A stretch of 64,000 nucleotides of DNA, from positions 36,169,786-36,233,785 of the forward strand of contig OZ024724.1 in the NCBI GenBank assembly GCA_964016875.1, written 5' to 3'. The notes below the pieces were generated by a model that did no database searches, was not told the origin of the DNA, and was given only the letters and a program-made list of their open reading frames with translations. Source of the stretch: Fallopia convolvulus (taxonomy: Eukaryota > Streptophyta > Magnoliopsida > Caryophyllales > Polygonaceae). The position numbers and the translations under genes were made by a program. Below, one piece after another: positions 11,565 through 21,670 of this stretch. Each line of letters starts with the position of its first letter. The stretch's first letter is position 1.

Positions 11565-12148
11565 AGATCAAGGTATAGAGTACACTTGAATTAACCACCA
11601 AGACTTGCCCGAGATGAAAATCCTACAAGTTGCAAGTAGGAGATGACCAACAAAATGGAAAAAAAAACTCAAACACAACAACAAGAAAAGAAACAACCAA
11701 GCAAGACTAGCAATTCTCGGTGTCGTTCCCGTATCCTAGCACCGAACCTTTCAACAAGCATGTAACGAAAGGATTTAAGGCTGGTTTTTGGACACACAAG
11801 CCACGTTTTTCCTTAGCACAAATTCAGCAAAGTTCATTCAAGACATCTCCTAGTTGAAGGCATTAAACAAGCAAGAGGATCAACCTTTCAACTACCAAAA
11901 TTATGAGGTCCTTTGGTGTTCTTATTCATGGACGTTTTTTAGCAGAATTTCTGCCATGGAAACTCACAAAATTCGTCCAAAGCAACAACAAACAAGGACA
12001 ACACGTCCCTCATAACACAAGACACAATCAACAACAAGGCTCACGCCTAGACACAACAACGCATCCACAAGGGTGATTCGACCAAAAGAACTTGCAACAA
12101 GTGGAAATTCAAGGTCGGAACAAGGATTATATGGAAATAACTTCGCGT

Positions 12149-12161
12149 GGCTCTGATACCA
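12149..12161 (-). other. PBS of the small element
   Basis: The minus strand reads TGGTATCAGAGCC, a perfect plant initiator-Met tRNA complement, two nucleotides from the 28-bp repeat. Confidence 0.88.
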
Positions 12162-12163
12162 CT

Positions 12164-12191
12164 TGATGAAAGGATCGATGGAATCACATCA
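12164..12191 (-). repeat. 28-bp 5' LTR of the small element
   Basis: Identical to 11268-11295. Followed, in element orientation, by AG and the PBS. Confidence 0.88.
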
Positions 12192-12196
12192 GAGCC

Positions 12197-12747
12197 CTAG
12201 AAAAGGAAAGTCCCCTTTGAGTGAAAAAGAAATAAATGAGTGTAGGGCCCTAGAGCTTCTGTGTGAGAAACAAAAAAATGCACACTTAGAAGAGAAAATC
12301 CGTGTCCTAGAGAGTGGAGTGAATGGAGAAGTAGATTATTACACTGGGAACACTGGACATAAGCTGTATGTTCAAATAGCTAAGGGAAACATGTCTAGAG
12401 TATACAACAAGGAAACTATGGATACGAACAGGATACAGAGACCCCATCCCAAGTACTACCTAGGAGAATACTATAAGACTTGCTGGAACTGTGGTGCTCC
12501 TGGGCACTACAAGGAAAGTTGTCCCAAAGCTAAGGCCCAAGCTCAGAAAAACCGCGAGTATTGGAACGGGCAGAATCAACAAGCCAAAACGTCCACTAGA
12601 GTTCCCACAAAAAGGAACAACCATAGGAATTTTGCCTATAACAAGTACTCTCGTGACATTAACATTGCTGATTATGTGCTATTTGAGACTGTCTTCCCTT
12701 GCAAGGGACCAGGCAAGAGTCATCTTGCCTGGGTCCTCGAAAACTAA
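12197..12747 (+). pseudogene. copia gag, C-terminal part with second zinc knuckle
   Basis: Continuation of the gag frame after the small-element insertion (SPRKGKSPLSEKEINECRAL). It contains a coiled-coil-like stretch and a second zinc knuckle CWNCGAPGHYKESC (C-X2-C-X4-H-X4-C, about 12481-12522), then a basic tail. It ends at TAA 12745, followed in frame by TAG 12757 and then the protease, so gag and pol are in one frame separated by stops. I cannot tell whether either stop is native readthrough or decay. Confidence 0.8.
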
Positions 12748-12759
12748 CTCTTCTTGTAG

Positions 12760-15700
12760 GTGGCAGTGAGGGGGAACATCACATGGGTCATTGACAGTGG
12801 ATGTTCTAACCACATGACTGGAAACAAAGACAACCTCACCTCACTCCACCCAAAGGCCGAAGGAGGTCATGTGTCCTTTGGCAACAAGAATAAAGGGGAA
12901 ATCATAGGAACAGGGGAAGTACTACTCAACAAATCAATCAAGATCAGCAACGTTAACTTGGTGAAGGACCTAGGATTCAATCTCTTAAGTGTGTCCCAGA
13001 TATGTGATCAAGGGAACAACATCGTCACCTTTGACTCAAGGGAGTGTCTAGTGATCAACAAGAAGACTAACAAAATCATCCTGAAGGGAAGAAGGTCCAA
13101 CAACATCTATGTGGTGGATACAGACTTTGAGCCACCAAGGAAACTGTGCTTGACAAGTTCCCTTGACGAAACGGAACTCTGGCACAAAAGACTGGGCCAT
13201 GCAGGCATAAGTCAGATCCAAAAGCTCTATCTACAAGATCTGGTCATCGGCCTTCCTCGAATAAACATCGAAGGTGCCAAGATGTGTGATGCTTGTGTTC
13301 AGGGAGAACAAACCAGAAGTTCCTTCAAACCATAGAGGGTAGTCAGCATAACAAGGCCCTTGGAGCTAATTCACATGGATCTTTGTGGTCCCATGGACAC
13401 CGAAAGCTTCGGAGGAAAGAGGGACATGTATGTTTTAATTGATGATTTTTCAAGGTTTACATGGGTTATTTTCTTGAGGTTAAAATCACATACCTTCAAA
13501 GAGTTTGAGACTCTAACCAAGAGGATGGAAGTTAGCATGGGAATCAAGCTCAAGGCACTCAGATCTGACCATGGGACTGAGTTCAAAAACTCAGAGTTCC
13601 TAAGATACTGTGCCAACAATGGTGTATCCCACAACTTTTTGGCCCCTCGCACTCCTCAACAAAATGGCGTGGTGGAAAGGAAAAACAGAACCTTGTAAGA
13701 CATGGCAAGGACCCTGATGCTAGAGAGTGGAGTTCCTCCAAGTTTCTGGGCTGAAGCCATCTCAACAGCTACTTACATTCTAAATCGAGCCATGACAAGG
13801 CCCATGATAAAAAAGACATCCTACGAGTTGATCAAAGGAAGAAAGCCCAACATCTCTCATCTATGGACCTTTGGATGCAAATGCTTCGTTCACAACAATG
13901 GGAAGGACAACCTCAGCAAATTTGACCCCAGAAGCGATGAGGGGATATTCCTGGGATACTCTTCCCAAAGCAAGGCGTACAGGGTCTACAACAAGAGGAC
14001 CAAGAAGATAGAGGAAAGCATTCACGTCATCTTTGACGAAAAATCTGTGAAGATAGGAACAGAGGACCAAGGAAAGGGAACTCTGTTCAAGCTAGTCAGA
14101 CAAGAAGAAGACGACGACGAGGATGAACCAAGGAAGAGAGATGAAGACTATCCAATTGGGAACAATGCCCCACAATCAGGGAACAACGAAGGAGATCAAA
14201 ATTCCAAAGATCAAAGCTTCTTTGAAGTTCCCTCCTCAACAGAAGAACCACAAGATGCATCGAACTCTCTTGTTCCCCAAACTAAAACTTTACTAGAATC
14301 CAGTGTTCAGGGGGAACAACGAGGGAACTCGGAAGAAAATCCTAACGAAAGCCTCATCGAAGAAGTGGAGCATAACTGTTCCCGTGAAGAAGAGGATGCT
14401 AAAGACACAAATGAGGAGACAAGGGAACAAGTTGATGTTTCACAAATCCAAATTAGGAACTACCATCAAAAGAGGGATCACCCGATAGATAACATCATCA
14501 CTCCCTACGACAAAGGTGTGCAAACTCGTTCCTCTCTCAACAACTTCTGTGCCTTTAATGAATTTGTTTCATTGGTGGAACCAAAGAATATCAAAGAAGC
14601 CCTAAAAGATCCCGACTGTATCCAAGCCATGCAAGAGGAACTCCATCAATTTGAAAGGAACAAGGTATGGAAGCTAGTTCCTAGGCCCAACAACAAGAAC
14701 ATCATAGGAACTCGATGGGTCTTCCGGAACAAGCTCGATGATACTAGGGCCGTAGCAAGGAACAAGGCTCGTTTGGTTGCTCAAGGCTACAGACAAGAAG
14801 AGGGGATCGACTATGACGAGACCTTCGCACCAGTTGCAAGGATCGAGGCCATTCGGCTTCTCATCGCCTATGCAACCCACAAAGGATTCAAGTTATACCA
14901 GATGGATGTGAAGACGGCCTTTCTCAATGGGCACCTCAAGGAAGAAGTGTACGTAGCTGAACCCCCAGGATTCAAAGATGAGAAGCTACCCAACCACGTC
15001 TACTTCCTAGAGAGGGCCCTCTATGGTCTCAAACAAGCTCCCCGAGCATGGTATGACAGGTTTGCTCAGTTCCTTTTATCTAATGGATACATTTGAGGTT
15101 CTATAGACAAAACCATGTTCCTCAAGAAAGAGTCTAAAGATATCTTGATTGTGCAAGTATTGTTGATGACATTGTTTTTGGAGCAACTAACGAAACTCTT
15201 GTAGAGAAATCTAAGAACCTCATGAGCAGTGAATTTGAGATGAGTCTCATAGGGGAACTCACGTTCTTCTTGGGACTCCAAATCTCTCAAACAAAGGAGG
15301 GAACAAAGATTCATCAACAAAAATACATCAAAGAAATGCTCGTGAAGTATGGGATGGAACACTCCAGACCCATTGACACTCCCATCTCACCAAACTCAAG
15401 ACTCAATGCGGATGAAATAGGTATAAGTGTGGACCAAAGAAATTATCGAGGTATGACCGGGTCCCTCCTCTACTTAACTGCTAGTAGGCCTAATATCATG
15501 TTCTTTGTATGTCTTTGTGCTCGTTTTCAAGCTAACCCCAAGGAATCACACCTGAAAGAGGTGAAGATGATTTTCAGGTATCTCCTAGGGAACGACAACT
15601 TGTGCCTCTGGTATCCAAGGAACAGTTACCTTTATCTCATTGCATACACAGATGCAGACTTTGCAGGGCACTTGGTTGATAGAAAGAGCACATCTGGAAT

Positions 15701-16103
15701 GGCCCAGTTCCTAGGATCATGCCTAGTCTCCTGGGGATCCAAGAAGCAAAATTCAGTGGTACTCTCCACAGCTGAAGCCGAATACGTGGCTGCCGCATCA
15801 TGCTGTTCCCAAGTATTATGGCTCAAGTCCCAACTTCAGGATTACGGTATGTCTTTTGGCCCAGTTCCTATTCTCTGTGATAATACTAGTGCCATTAACA
15901 TATCCAAAAATCATGTGCATCACTCTAGGACCAAGCATATAGACATTAGACATCATTTCCTACGTGATAATATTGAGAATGGGAACATCTCTATGGAACA
16001 CTGTAGAACGGAAGAGAAAATTGCGGACATTCTCACTAAAGCTTTAGACAGACGTCCCTACCAGCATTTTCGAATGCTTCTAGGGATGATAACTCTAAAC
16101 TAA
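12760..16103 (+). pseudogene. copia pol: protease, integrase, RT, RNase H
   Basis: Enzymes for processing, reverse transcription and insertion of the copia element. Order: aspartic protease (DSGCSNHMTG, about 12793); GAG-pre-integrase zinc region (ELWHKRLGHAG ... CDACVQGEQ, about 13170-13310); integrase core with D (HMDLCGP), D (RSDHGTEFKN) and E (VVERKNRT), about 13375-13690; RT (WVFRNKLDD, VARLEAIR-like block, QMDVKTAFLNGHL, LYGLKQAPRAWYDRF), about 14660-15090; RNase H (YTDADFAG, STAEAEYVAAAS, CDNTSAINIS), about 15640-16050. Broken by TAG 13333, TAA 13696 and TGA 15094. A frameshift at about 15159 falls on the tyrosine of the YVDD active site. Clearly non-functional. Confidence 0.92.
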
Positions 16104-16815
16104 ACAAGTCCCTGTTTGTCTCTCCCTCAATGCCTGACTTAGTGCTTTCATTTTGCCATATTACTAGTCTAGAGCTGGATATGTATAGAGGAACATTATT
16201 TCTTTTGGCCCAAAATGATGAACCAGAGTTCCCCTTAAGCCTCTCTACAAGCCACTATGACGGTTGATCATAACACCAACCCTAAGCTAAGGACCAGACA
16301 AACGCTTCTTATGAGCCAAACTCTTTATCTCTTTATCGAGTTGCAATTGTCTGGCTCCTCTTTGAGTTCCTAGCCTCACAAAGAAAATTGAGTGTGAGTT
16401 CCCTGAACCTCTCCACTCAATATGACCTTTCAAAAGATCATGAGAACTGGTGTGTACACACAAGGGAACACACTGAATAATGAAACGTCTCTTGGGAAAA
16501 TGGGAAATGTGTCAGACTCTGAAGCGTTTTGGGCCAAGTATTCAAAAATCAAAAGACTTGCCTAGGAAGAAAATGACGCGTGTCAGAGGCGTGCTACGGA
16601 AGCCGAACCGCTCCTCCGCATTCATTGGCGAACGGTTATCGAGGTTTTCCTACCTTCCCTTTCTACCCTCATCTCCTTCTCCCACATAAAACCCCCTTTG
16701 CCATTTTTGGGCCCTTCTTCTTCATTCACCCTCTGCAACTCATTCTCTCCACCTCCCTCTCACCCTCTACTTCGAGAAAACCTCCAAAATCCTTCTCTTC
16801 CCCAAAAATCTTTCC
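16104..16815 (+). other. spacer between copia pol and 3' ORF
   Basis: About 700 bp without a supported gene. Rich in GGGAAC/GAACTC words shared with the LTR, plus a C/T-rich tract just before the 3' ORF start. Confidence 0.5.
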
Positions 16816-19800
16816 ATGGCTTCCACTCACACATTCGATGATATTAAATAATGGGTCACCAAAAATCCCCGTACCCTTTTCGTCTCCATGCTCGAAGACA
16901 TCGAAAAAGAACAAGACCCTGTTCTTCGCGATGTCCTCATCGCAGGGCTCTACAATTACGTAAGCCCTCTCATGCCTCCTCCTTCTCTTCCTTCTCCGGC
17001 AGCGCAAACTCTTGCGATGTCCTCCTCCACCGCCACTTCCTCTCAATCTCTTCCACCTCTCTCTTCCTCCGGAACTGTCATCGTCGACAGTTTCGGATCC
17101 GAACCCCCATCTAAACACGAAAAATCCAAACCCAAAAAATCCAAACACTCTCACAAATCCAGACATTCCTCCAAAGACCCTTCCAAATCCAAACAATCCT
17201 CCTCATTCAAACGCAAACACTCCGAGATCTCTTCCTCCTCTCTTTACTCCGAAAAGAAGAAACCCTTCTTCAAATTCGATGAGTATCTCAACTGCTCCAA
17301 ACCTGACTCATATGTCGCAAAAACTCCCCTCCCTCTCCCCCCTCCTTCCGATTCTAGGAACTCTCAATCCCAGCGTCAACCTCCACCACCTCCTCCCTCT
17401 GACTCTGGGAACTCTACCCTAAACGCTCCCACCTCCACACCATCCACTTCTCTTCCTCCTATACCCGAGGGAACTCCTACCCTTCCCTCTTCCAAACAAA
17501 ACACACCTCCACCAACCACCTCCCCCATTGCCCAGTCTCCCTCTCACAATCCCAAACTCGCCTCTGGGACCTCTACTCCTAAGGCATCAAACAATCCTCC
17601 TCCCTCAACCCCCAAAAATCCAACTCCACAAAATTCTCCTCCTCCTCCTTCTTCTCCCTCCACACTCAAACTTCCTTCTCCCTCTCCTTCGGCCCAAAAA
17701 GTCCTAAACCTCGACTCCGATGACGACGATCTTCCCATCGCCGTCGTACTCGGCAAAAAGGCCAAGGGGGGCAGTCTCCCATAGTCATGGGAACTGCGGA
17801 ATAAGAGGCCCAACTAAAAGCCCTCGAGGAAGAATTTCGAGGCGTTCTCAAAGGGCCTTCCGAAGGCCAAGGGAACAAGCTCCCAGAAGTAGGGAACCCA
17901 GCACCAGCTGACGATGCTGGGCAAGGCAGTCGTCATCACGATGATGACAAGGAAGAACCAGGGCTAACCTCCTCGGAAGATGAAGGGACCTCTAGCGATG
18001 ATGCTGAGGAACACGAGGAGGCCATCATTGCCAACGCGCCTGCCGACATCCCCACTCCAGGACACCAACTGGTGGTGTCGGCCCAGGCCCTAGAGAAAAG
18101 GAACCTTCCTCTGATGCTCGAAGCGGCTGCCCCCCCTCAGCAAAAAGGACACACTACGGTCTCCAGGGGGAACAAGAACAAGGGCAAGAAAGGGAAAGGA
18201 ACTGTGCCCAAGAAAGTCTACGTATCTGAGAATCGCAAGCAGTCCGGATCGTCTGCTGCCGTATATGCTACAAATCCTGTTACTCCAATAAATTCATTCC
18301 ACGTGTTTGTTTATTTAATCATTTTGTAATTAAAAAAAAACTGAAAATAATTACTTATTTTCGTCTTCTTATTTCTCCAAATTCTCTCTCATGTCGAGAT
18401 CTCATCTCCTCTATCTCAAATTGTTCCTCTTACTAAGTCACCACCTTGGACATGATCTGAAAACTTTAACGAACTTAATTTGTTTAAAATTTAAACCAAA
18501 TTGAAAGGGAGGATCAAAATTGCAGCCACACGACAAACACAACGCAAATATACTTATCAATCGTACTTAAGTATTGAAAATAAACTGAAAAGGTTGAAAT
18601 TTTGAAAAAGAAACAAATCTTCAAAGAACTAGTCAAGGAGCCCAGACTGTTTATATGGATAAAGATTTATCACCCTAATCAAATTTCTAATTTGAACCCA
18701 CTACATAATAAAGAGATCGAAGAAGTACAAACGAGTCAATGGGTTATGGGCGTCAATAGCGGAGGTGAGATAAGGGGTTTAGTGGCTTTTCAAAGGTGAT
18801 TTACACATCAGGCAGTGGCTCTATAAAATTGTGAGATAAAAAAAGAATGAGATCGAGATGATGGAAAATGACAGAGAGAAACGATCAGAGGAAGGTGGAG
18901 AAGAGGAGTGAGGTTTAGAAGAAAGAGAAGGTAAAAATAGCAATTAACTTAATAATAAAATCACAATATTAAAAGAACACGTGTCGTAATATGACTTGTG
19001 GCACAGGATTAGTAGTATATACGGCAGCAGACGATCCGGACTGAATCGCAAGCTCCTTCCCACTCTCATCCTCTCAGAAGAGCAGCTCACCGAACAAGGG
19101 CTAGGGCAACTATGGGAACTGATCAAAGCCCAAGGATGGGAACACATCTGTAGTGAGGCCGTGAGTGTGGATCCCTCTCAAGTGCGCCGCTTCTACAACA
19201 ATTTTGTGGTCCAAGACAATGGCACCAAGGGGACTCTCTCCCTCGATGGCGATGACTTCATCTTCACAACCTCCACAATTCGCCTTCAACTACATGTCCC
19301 TGTCCAAGGCCTCCAGGAATTGCCCGCCAAGAACTAGGGCGACTACAACATCGAGGTGATTTATAACACGATCTATGAGGGCCGTGTTCCCACCACTGGC
19401 ACCTCTACCCATCACCTGTCCCTCATTGCTAAGTTGGGCCATAAATTCATCATCAACATGGTGATCCCTCGCCAGGAGAAGCGCCTTGTCATCAACATCC
19501 CTAATGCCATTATCCTCTACCACTTTCTCCTCAAAAAGCCCATCAATCTCCGTCACATAATTCTAGGGAACATGGAGAAGTGCATGGCTTCTAAATCCCA
19601 CTCCCTTCCTTACGCAGGCCTAATCAAGAAACTCATGCTTAGAGAGGGCCTCTACGACACCTCCAAAGAAGAGGTCACCAACGGCAAGGAACTAGACACA
19701 TTTGTGGTCCAGAAAATGCGTCACTATGAGCCAGTGGAGGAACAAGAACGCCTGGCATCTGGTGACGGCGCCCAGGATGGGAACACTCAAGTGTTGTTGC

Positions 19801-19919
19801 ACATTGCCAACACTCTCGACAAGATGGCAAGGGACCAAGAAAAAATAGCTAAAGGCCAAGAAAAGCTTGTACAAGTCTTGACACGACTCTATGATGCCCT
19901 GTTCCCACCAAGCCCATGA
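16816..19919 (+). pseudogene. copia 3' extra ORF (env-like position, putative plant transposon domain)
   Basis: The third ORF of the SIRE-like element, of unknown role. ATG 16816 (MASTHTFDDIK) is followed by stop TAA 16849. The frame then reads through a Ser/Pro/Lys-rich disordered region (to 17784), shifts frame, passes TAA 17802, and continues in an acidic region (SSEDEGTSSDDAEEHEE). It is interrupted by the 804-bp MULE-type element at 18240-19043 without frame change. After that comes a folded-looking domain (LLPTLILSEEQLTEQGLGQL, FYNNFVVQ, SLPYAGLIKKLM) matching the pattern of the plant 'putative transposon protein' domain, with stop TAG at 19335. It ends with a coiled-coil-like tail (MARDQEKIAKGQEKLVQVLT). 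I see no signal peptide or membrane anchor, so 'env-like' refers to position only. Confidence 0.75.
18240..19043. mobile_element. MULE-type non-autonomous TIR element, 804 bp
   Basis: Terminal inverted repeats of about 41 bp (18240-18280 and 19003-19043; CAGTCCGGATCGTCTGCTGC.., two mismatches). Perfect 9-bp target duplication AATCGCAAG (18231-18239 and 19044-19052), the size typical of Mutator-like elements. The interior is AT-rich with no transposase. Ignoring it and one duplication keeps the host ORF in frame. Confidence 0.9.
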
Positions 19920-20073
19920 TCTTCTCTTTCCTTTTTTCTTCGCCTCAATGTACCCACAAATGTTGTTTCTTATGTTCCTATGTACATAATTTGCTTAAGT
20001 AATGAATGGTTTTTAGTATGATTGTGTGTTCCTTTCTTTCCATATTTATGTGTTTACTTCTTTCCGATGATGT

Positions 20074-20296
20074 CAAAAGGGGGAAAGACAAAAAATGCGA
20101 GATGAGTTAAGTTGAAAAGATATCACAGAATACGCTATAGCTAAGGGGGAACAATTGCATAAAAAACTAAGTACGAACTCAGTGATTCACATGAAGTGGC
20201 TCCTTAAGAACTTGCGTAGGAACTCATCTGCATATTATGCTTTGAAATACATGCTTATTCTTATGATGGGTTTGTCATCATCAAAAAGGGGGAAAT
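20074..20296 (+). other. two polypurine tracts upstream of the copia 3' LTR
   Basis: CAAAAGGGGGAAAG at 20074-20087 and CAAAAAGGGGGAAA at 20282-20295. The second abuts the 3' LTR and is the obvious plus-strand primer. Confidence 0.8.
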
Positions 20297-21281
20297 TGTT
20301 GGGACGGTGTTGGGACCTCTGGTTCTAAACATCGGAACAACGATAACATTCTCCAGTTTTGATAATGACAAACATCATAGGGAACTAATATGCTTTGTCC
20401 AAGTATTTCTAAGGAACACAAGTACAACAAAGACAAGTTCCCATGCTACGGGAACTCCCATGAGTGGATAAGAAACGCAAGCATACACGATGAAGAGTTC
20501 CTCTCAAAGGAACTCTAAAGAAAACAGTTCCCATCACATGGGAACTCACATGTGAATCCAAAGACCGCTCACCGCAAATCGCGGGATCTTGTCTTGGACA
20601 TAATGAAGGAACAGTCTGATGAGCAGACTGTCACAAGCGATCCAATGGTCCGATTGATTCAAGAAGTTGACCTAGTTCAAATCGATGTCACATGTGAAGA
20701 TTGTACACTTGGGCTGCAAGCAAAGGGCATTTCGGACAACACGAAAGATACGATTGAAGCCCAAGTACAACCGAGTACAAAGCCAAATGAATAGTGCTAG
20801 GTTTAAGCACTTCTCCCAAAACTCACATATTCTCCCAGAGAAAGAAAGAAAGAAGAAGAGAAGTCCCCGATGGCGAGTGTCCGATCTCGACGACGGTGAA
20901 GCTAAAGTTCCCAAGAGCAAGGGAACTGAAGTGTCAAGGTGTAAGGTTTGGCTTTCTTGTTTTAGTTGTGTTGTTCGCTTAGGAACTCAGTTGAGAAGAT
21001 TCATTAGTGTTGCTAGAGTTAGGAAGAACTCGTAGGAACAGAGAAAATTGAATCTGGCTGTATGTAACTAAGGAACAAGCAATAAAATAAGTAAGTCATT
21101 CAAAATCCTCCAAGTGGAGGTAGAGGTTTACCTAAACAACTAGTTGGTTGTCGTGGGGTTCCTCTATAAAGGAACTGTGTTCTTTTTGTCTTTTAATACT
21201 TGCGATATTGCTTCTTCCTCTGCCTTGGGAACAGCTTAACAGCCAGTTCCCAAGCTCTCGCTAACCGGTTACGATCCAACA
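20297..21281 (+). repeat. copia 3' LTR
   Basis: 985 bp, the partner of 8809-9792. Followed by target duplication TATAT. Confidence 0.95.
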
Positions 21282-21539
21282 TATATATAGAAAATTATTA
21301 TAATAAAAAGCCACGTGAGAATAAACGCCTAGGTGAGAAATAAAAATAAATATTAGCCGTCTCCTCAAAAAATCGACGTTTTTGATTAGACATTCATTAA
21401 AAAAGAAAAAAATGACACGAGAAAATTTTTCACATATTATTCGCGTATTTTCAAGAAAAACGACACGTGCAAATTTTTCCCGTATTATTCACGTATTTTT
21501 CAAAAAATACATTTTTTTGAGACGCGCAATTTGTGCATC

Positions 21540-21670
21540 AAAAGCGTCGAGGGAATCGCTTCCATTATATGAATCCAAGGACGACCGAGTATAAGCTTGT
21601 AAGATGAAAGTACATCCACTAGTGTGAATTCTGCTTGCACATCTTTCCTTGCCGAGATCACTTTGGTTCG
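21540..21670 (-). pseudogene. gypsy (Tat-type) protease fragment
   Basis: On the minus strand from 21670 the frame reads RTKVISARKDVQAEFTLVDV, then LSSYKLILGRPWIHIMEAIP. This is the C-terminal block of a gypsy protease (pattern S-Y-N-x-I-L-G-R-P-W). It breaks exactly at the CACTA end at 21671, so the CACTA element probably inserted here. Upstream and downstream parts are not found in order. Confidence 0.6.

Larger units (their letters stand above)
11268..12191 (-). mobile_element. small LTR retroelement with 28-bp LTRs (SMART/TRIM-like)
   Basis: Inserted in copia gag on the opposite strand. Identical 28-bp terminal repeats (11268-11295 and 12164-12191) start TG and end CA on both strands. 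Directly outside them is a perfect 5-bp duplication GAGCC (11263-11267 and 12192-12196). Inside, on the minus strand: the perfect initiator-tRNA PBS TGGTATCAGAGCC (12161-12149) two bases from the 5' repeat, a leader of about 580 bp, a gag-like ORF, and the purine tract AAAGGGGAGGATGA against the 3' repeat. Ignoring the 929 bp makes the copia gag frame continuous across the site, confirming the boundaries. It has no protease or RT, so it must use enzymes in trans. Confidence 0.9.
8809..21281 (+). mobile_element. complete, inactive Ty1/copia (SIRE-like) retrotransposon
   Basis: Bounded by LTRs 8809-9792 and 20297-21281 (TGTTGGGA...ATCCAACA) and flanked by the perfect 5-bp duplication TATAT (8804-8808, 21282-21286). 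Order inside: PBS, gag, protease, integrase, RT, RNase H, a long 3' extra ORF, PPT. Integrase before RT marks it as copia. The roughly 1-kb LTR and extra 3' ORF are typical of the SIRE/Maximus lineage. By eye the two LTRs differ at about a dozen places in the first 310 bp. All coding regions carry stops or frameshifts, and two later elements sit inside it (11268-12191 and 18240-19043). Confidence 0.95.

Noticed and set aside
16580..17422. Pro/Ser-rich ORFs in other frames over the copia 3' ORF
   Set aside because: Shadows of a low-complexity C/T-rich coding region.
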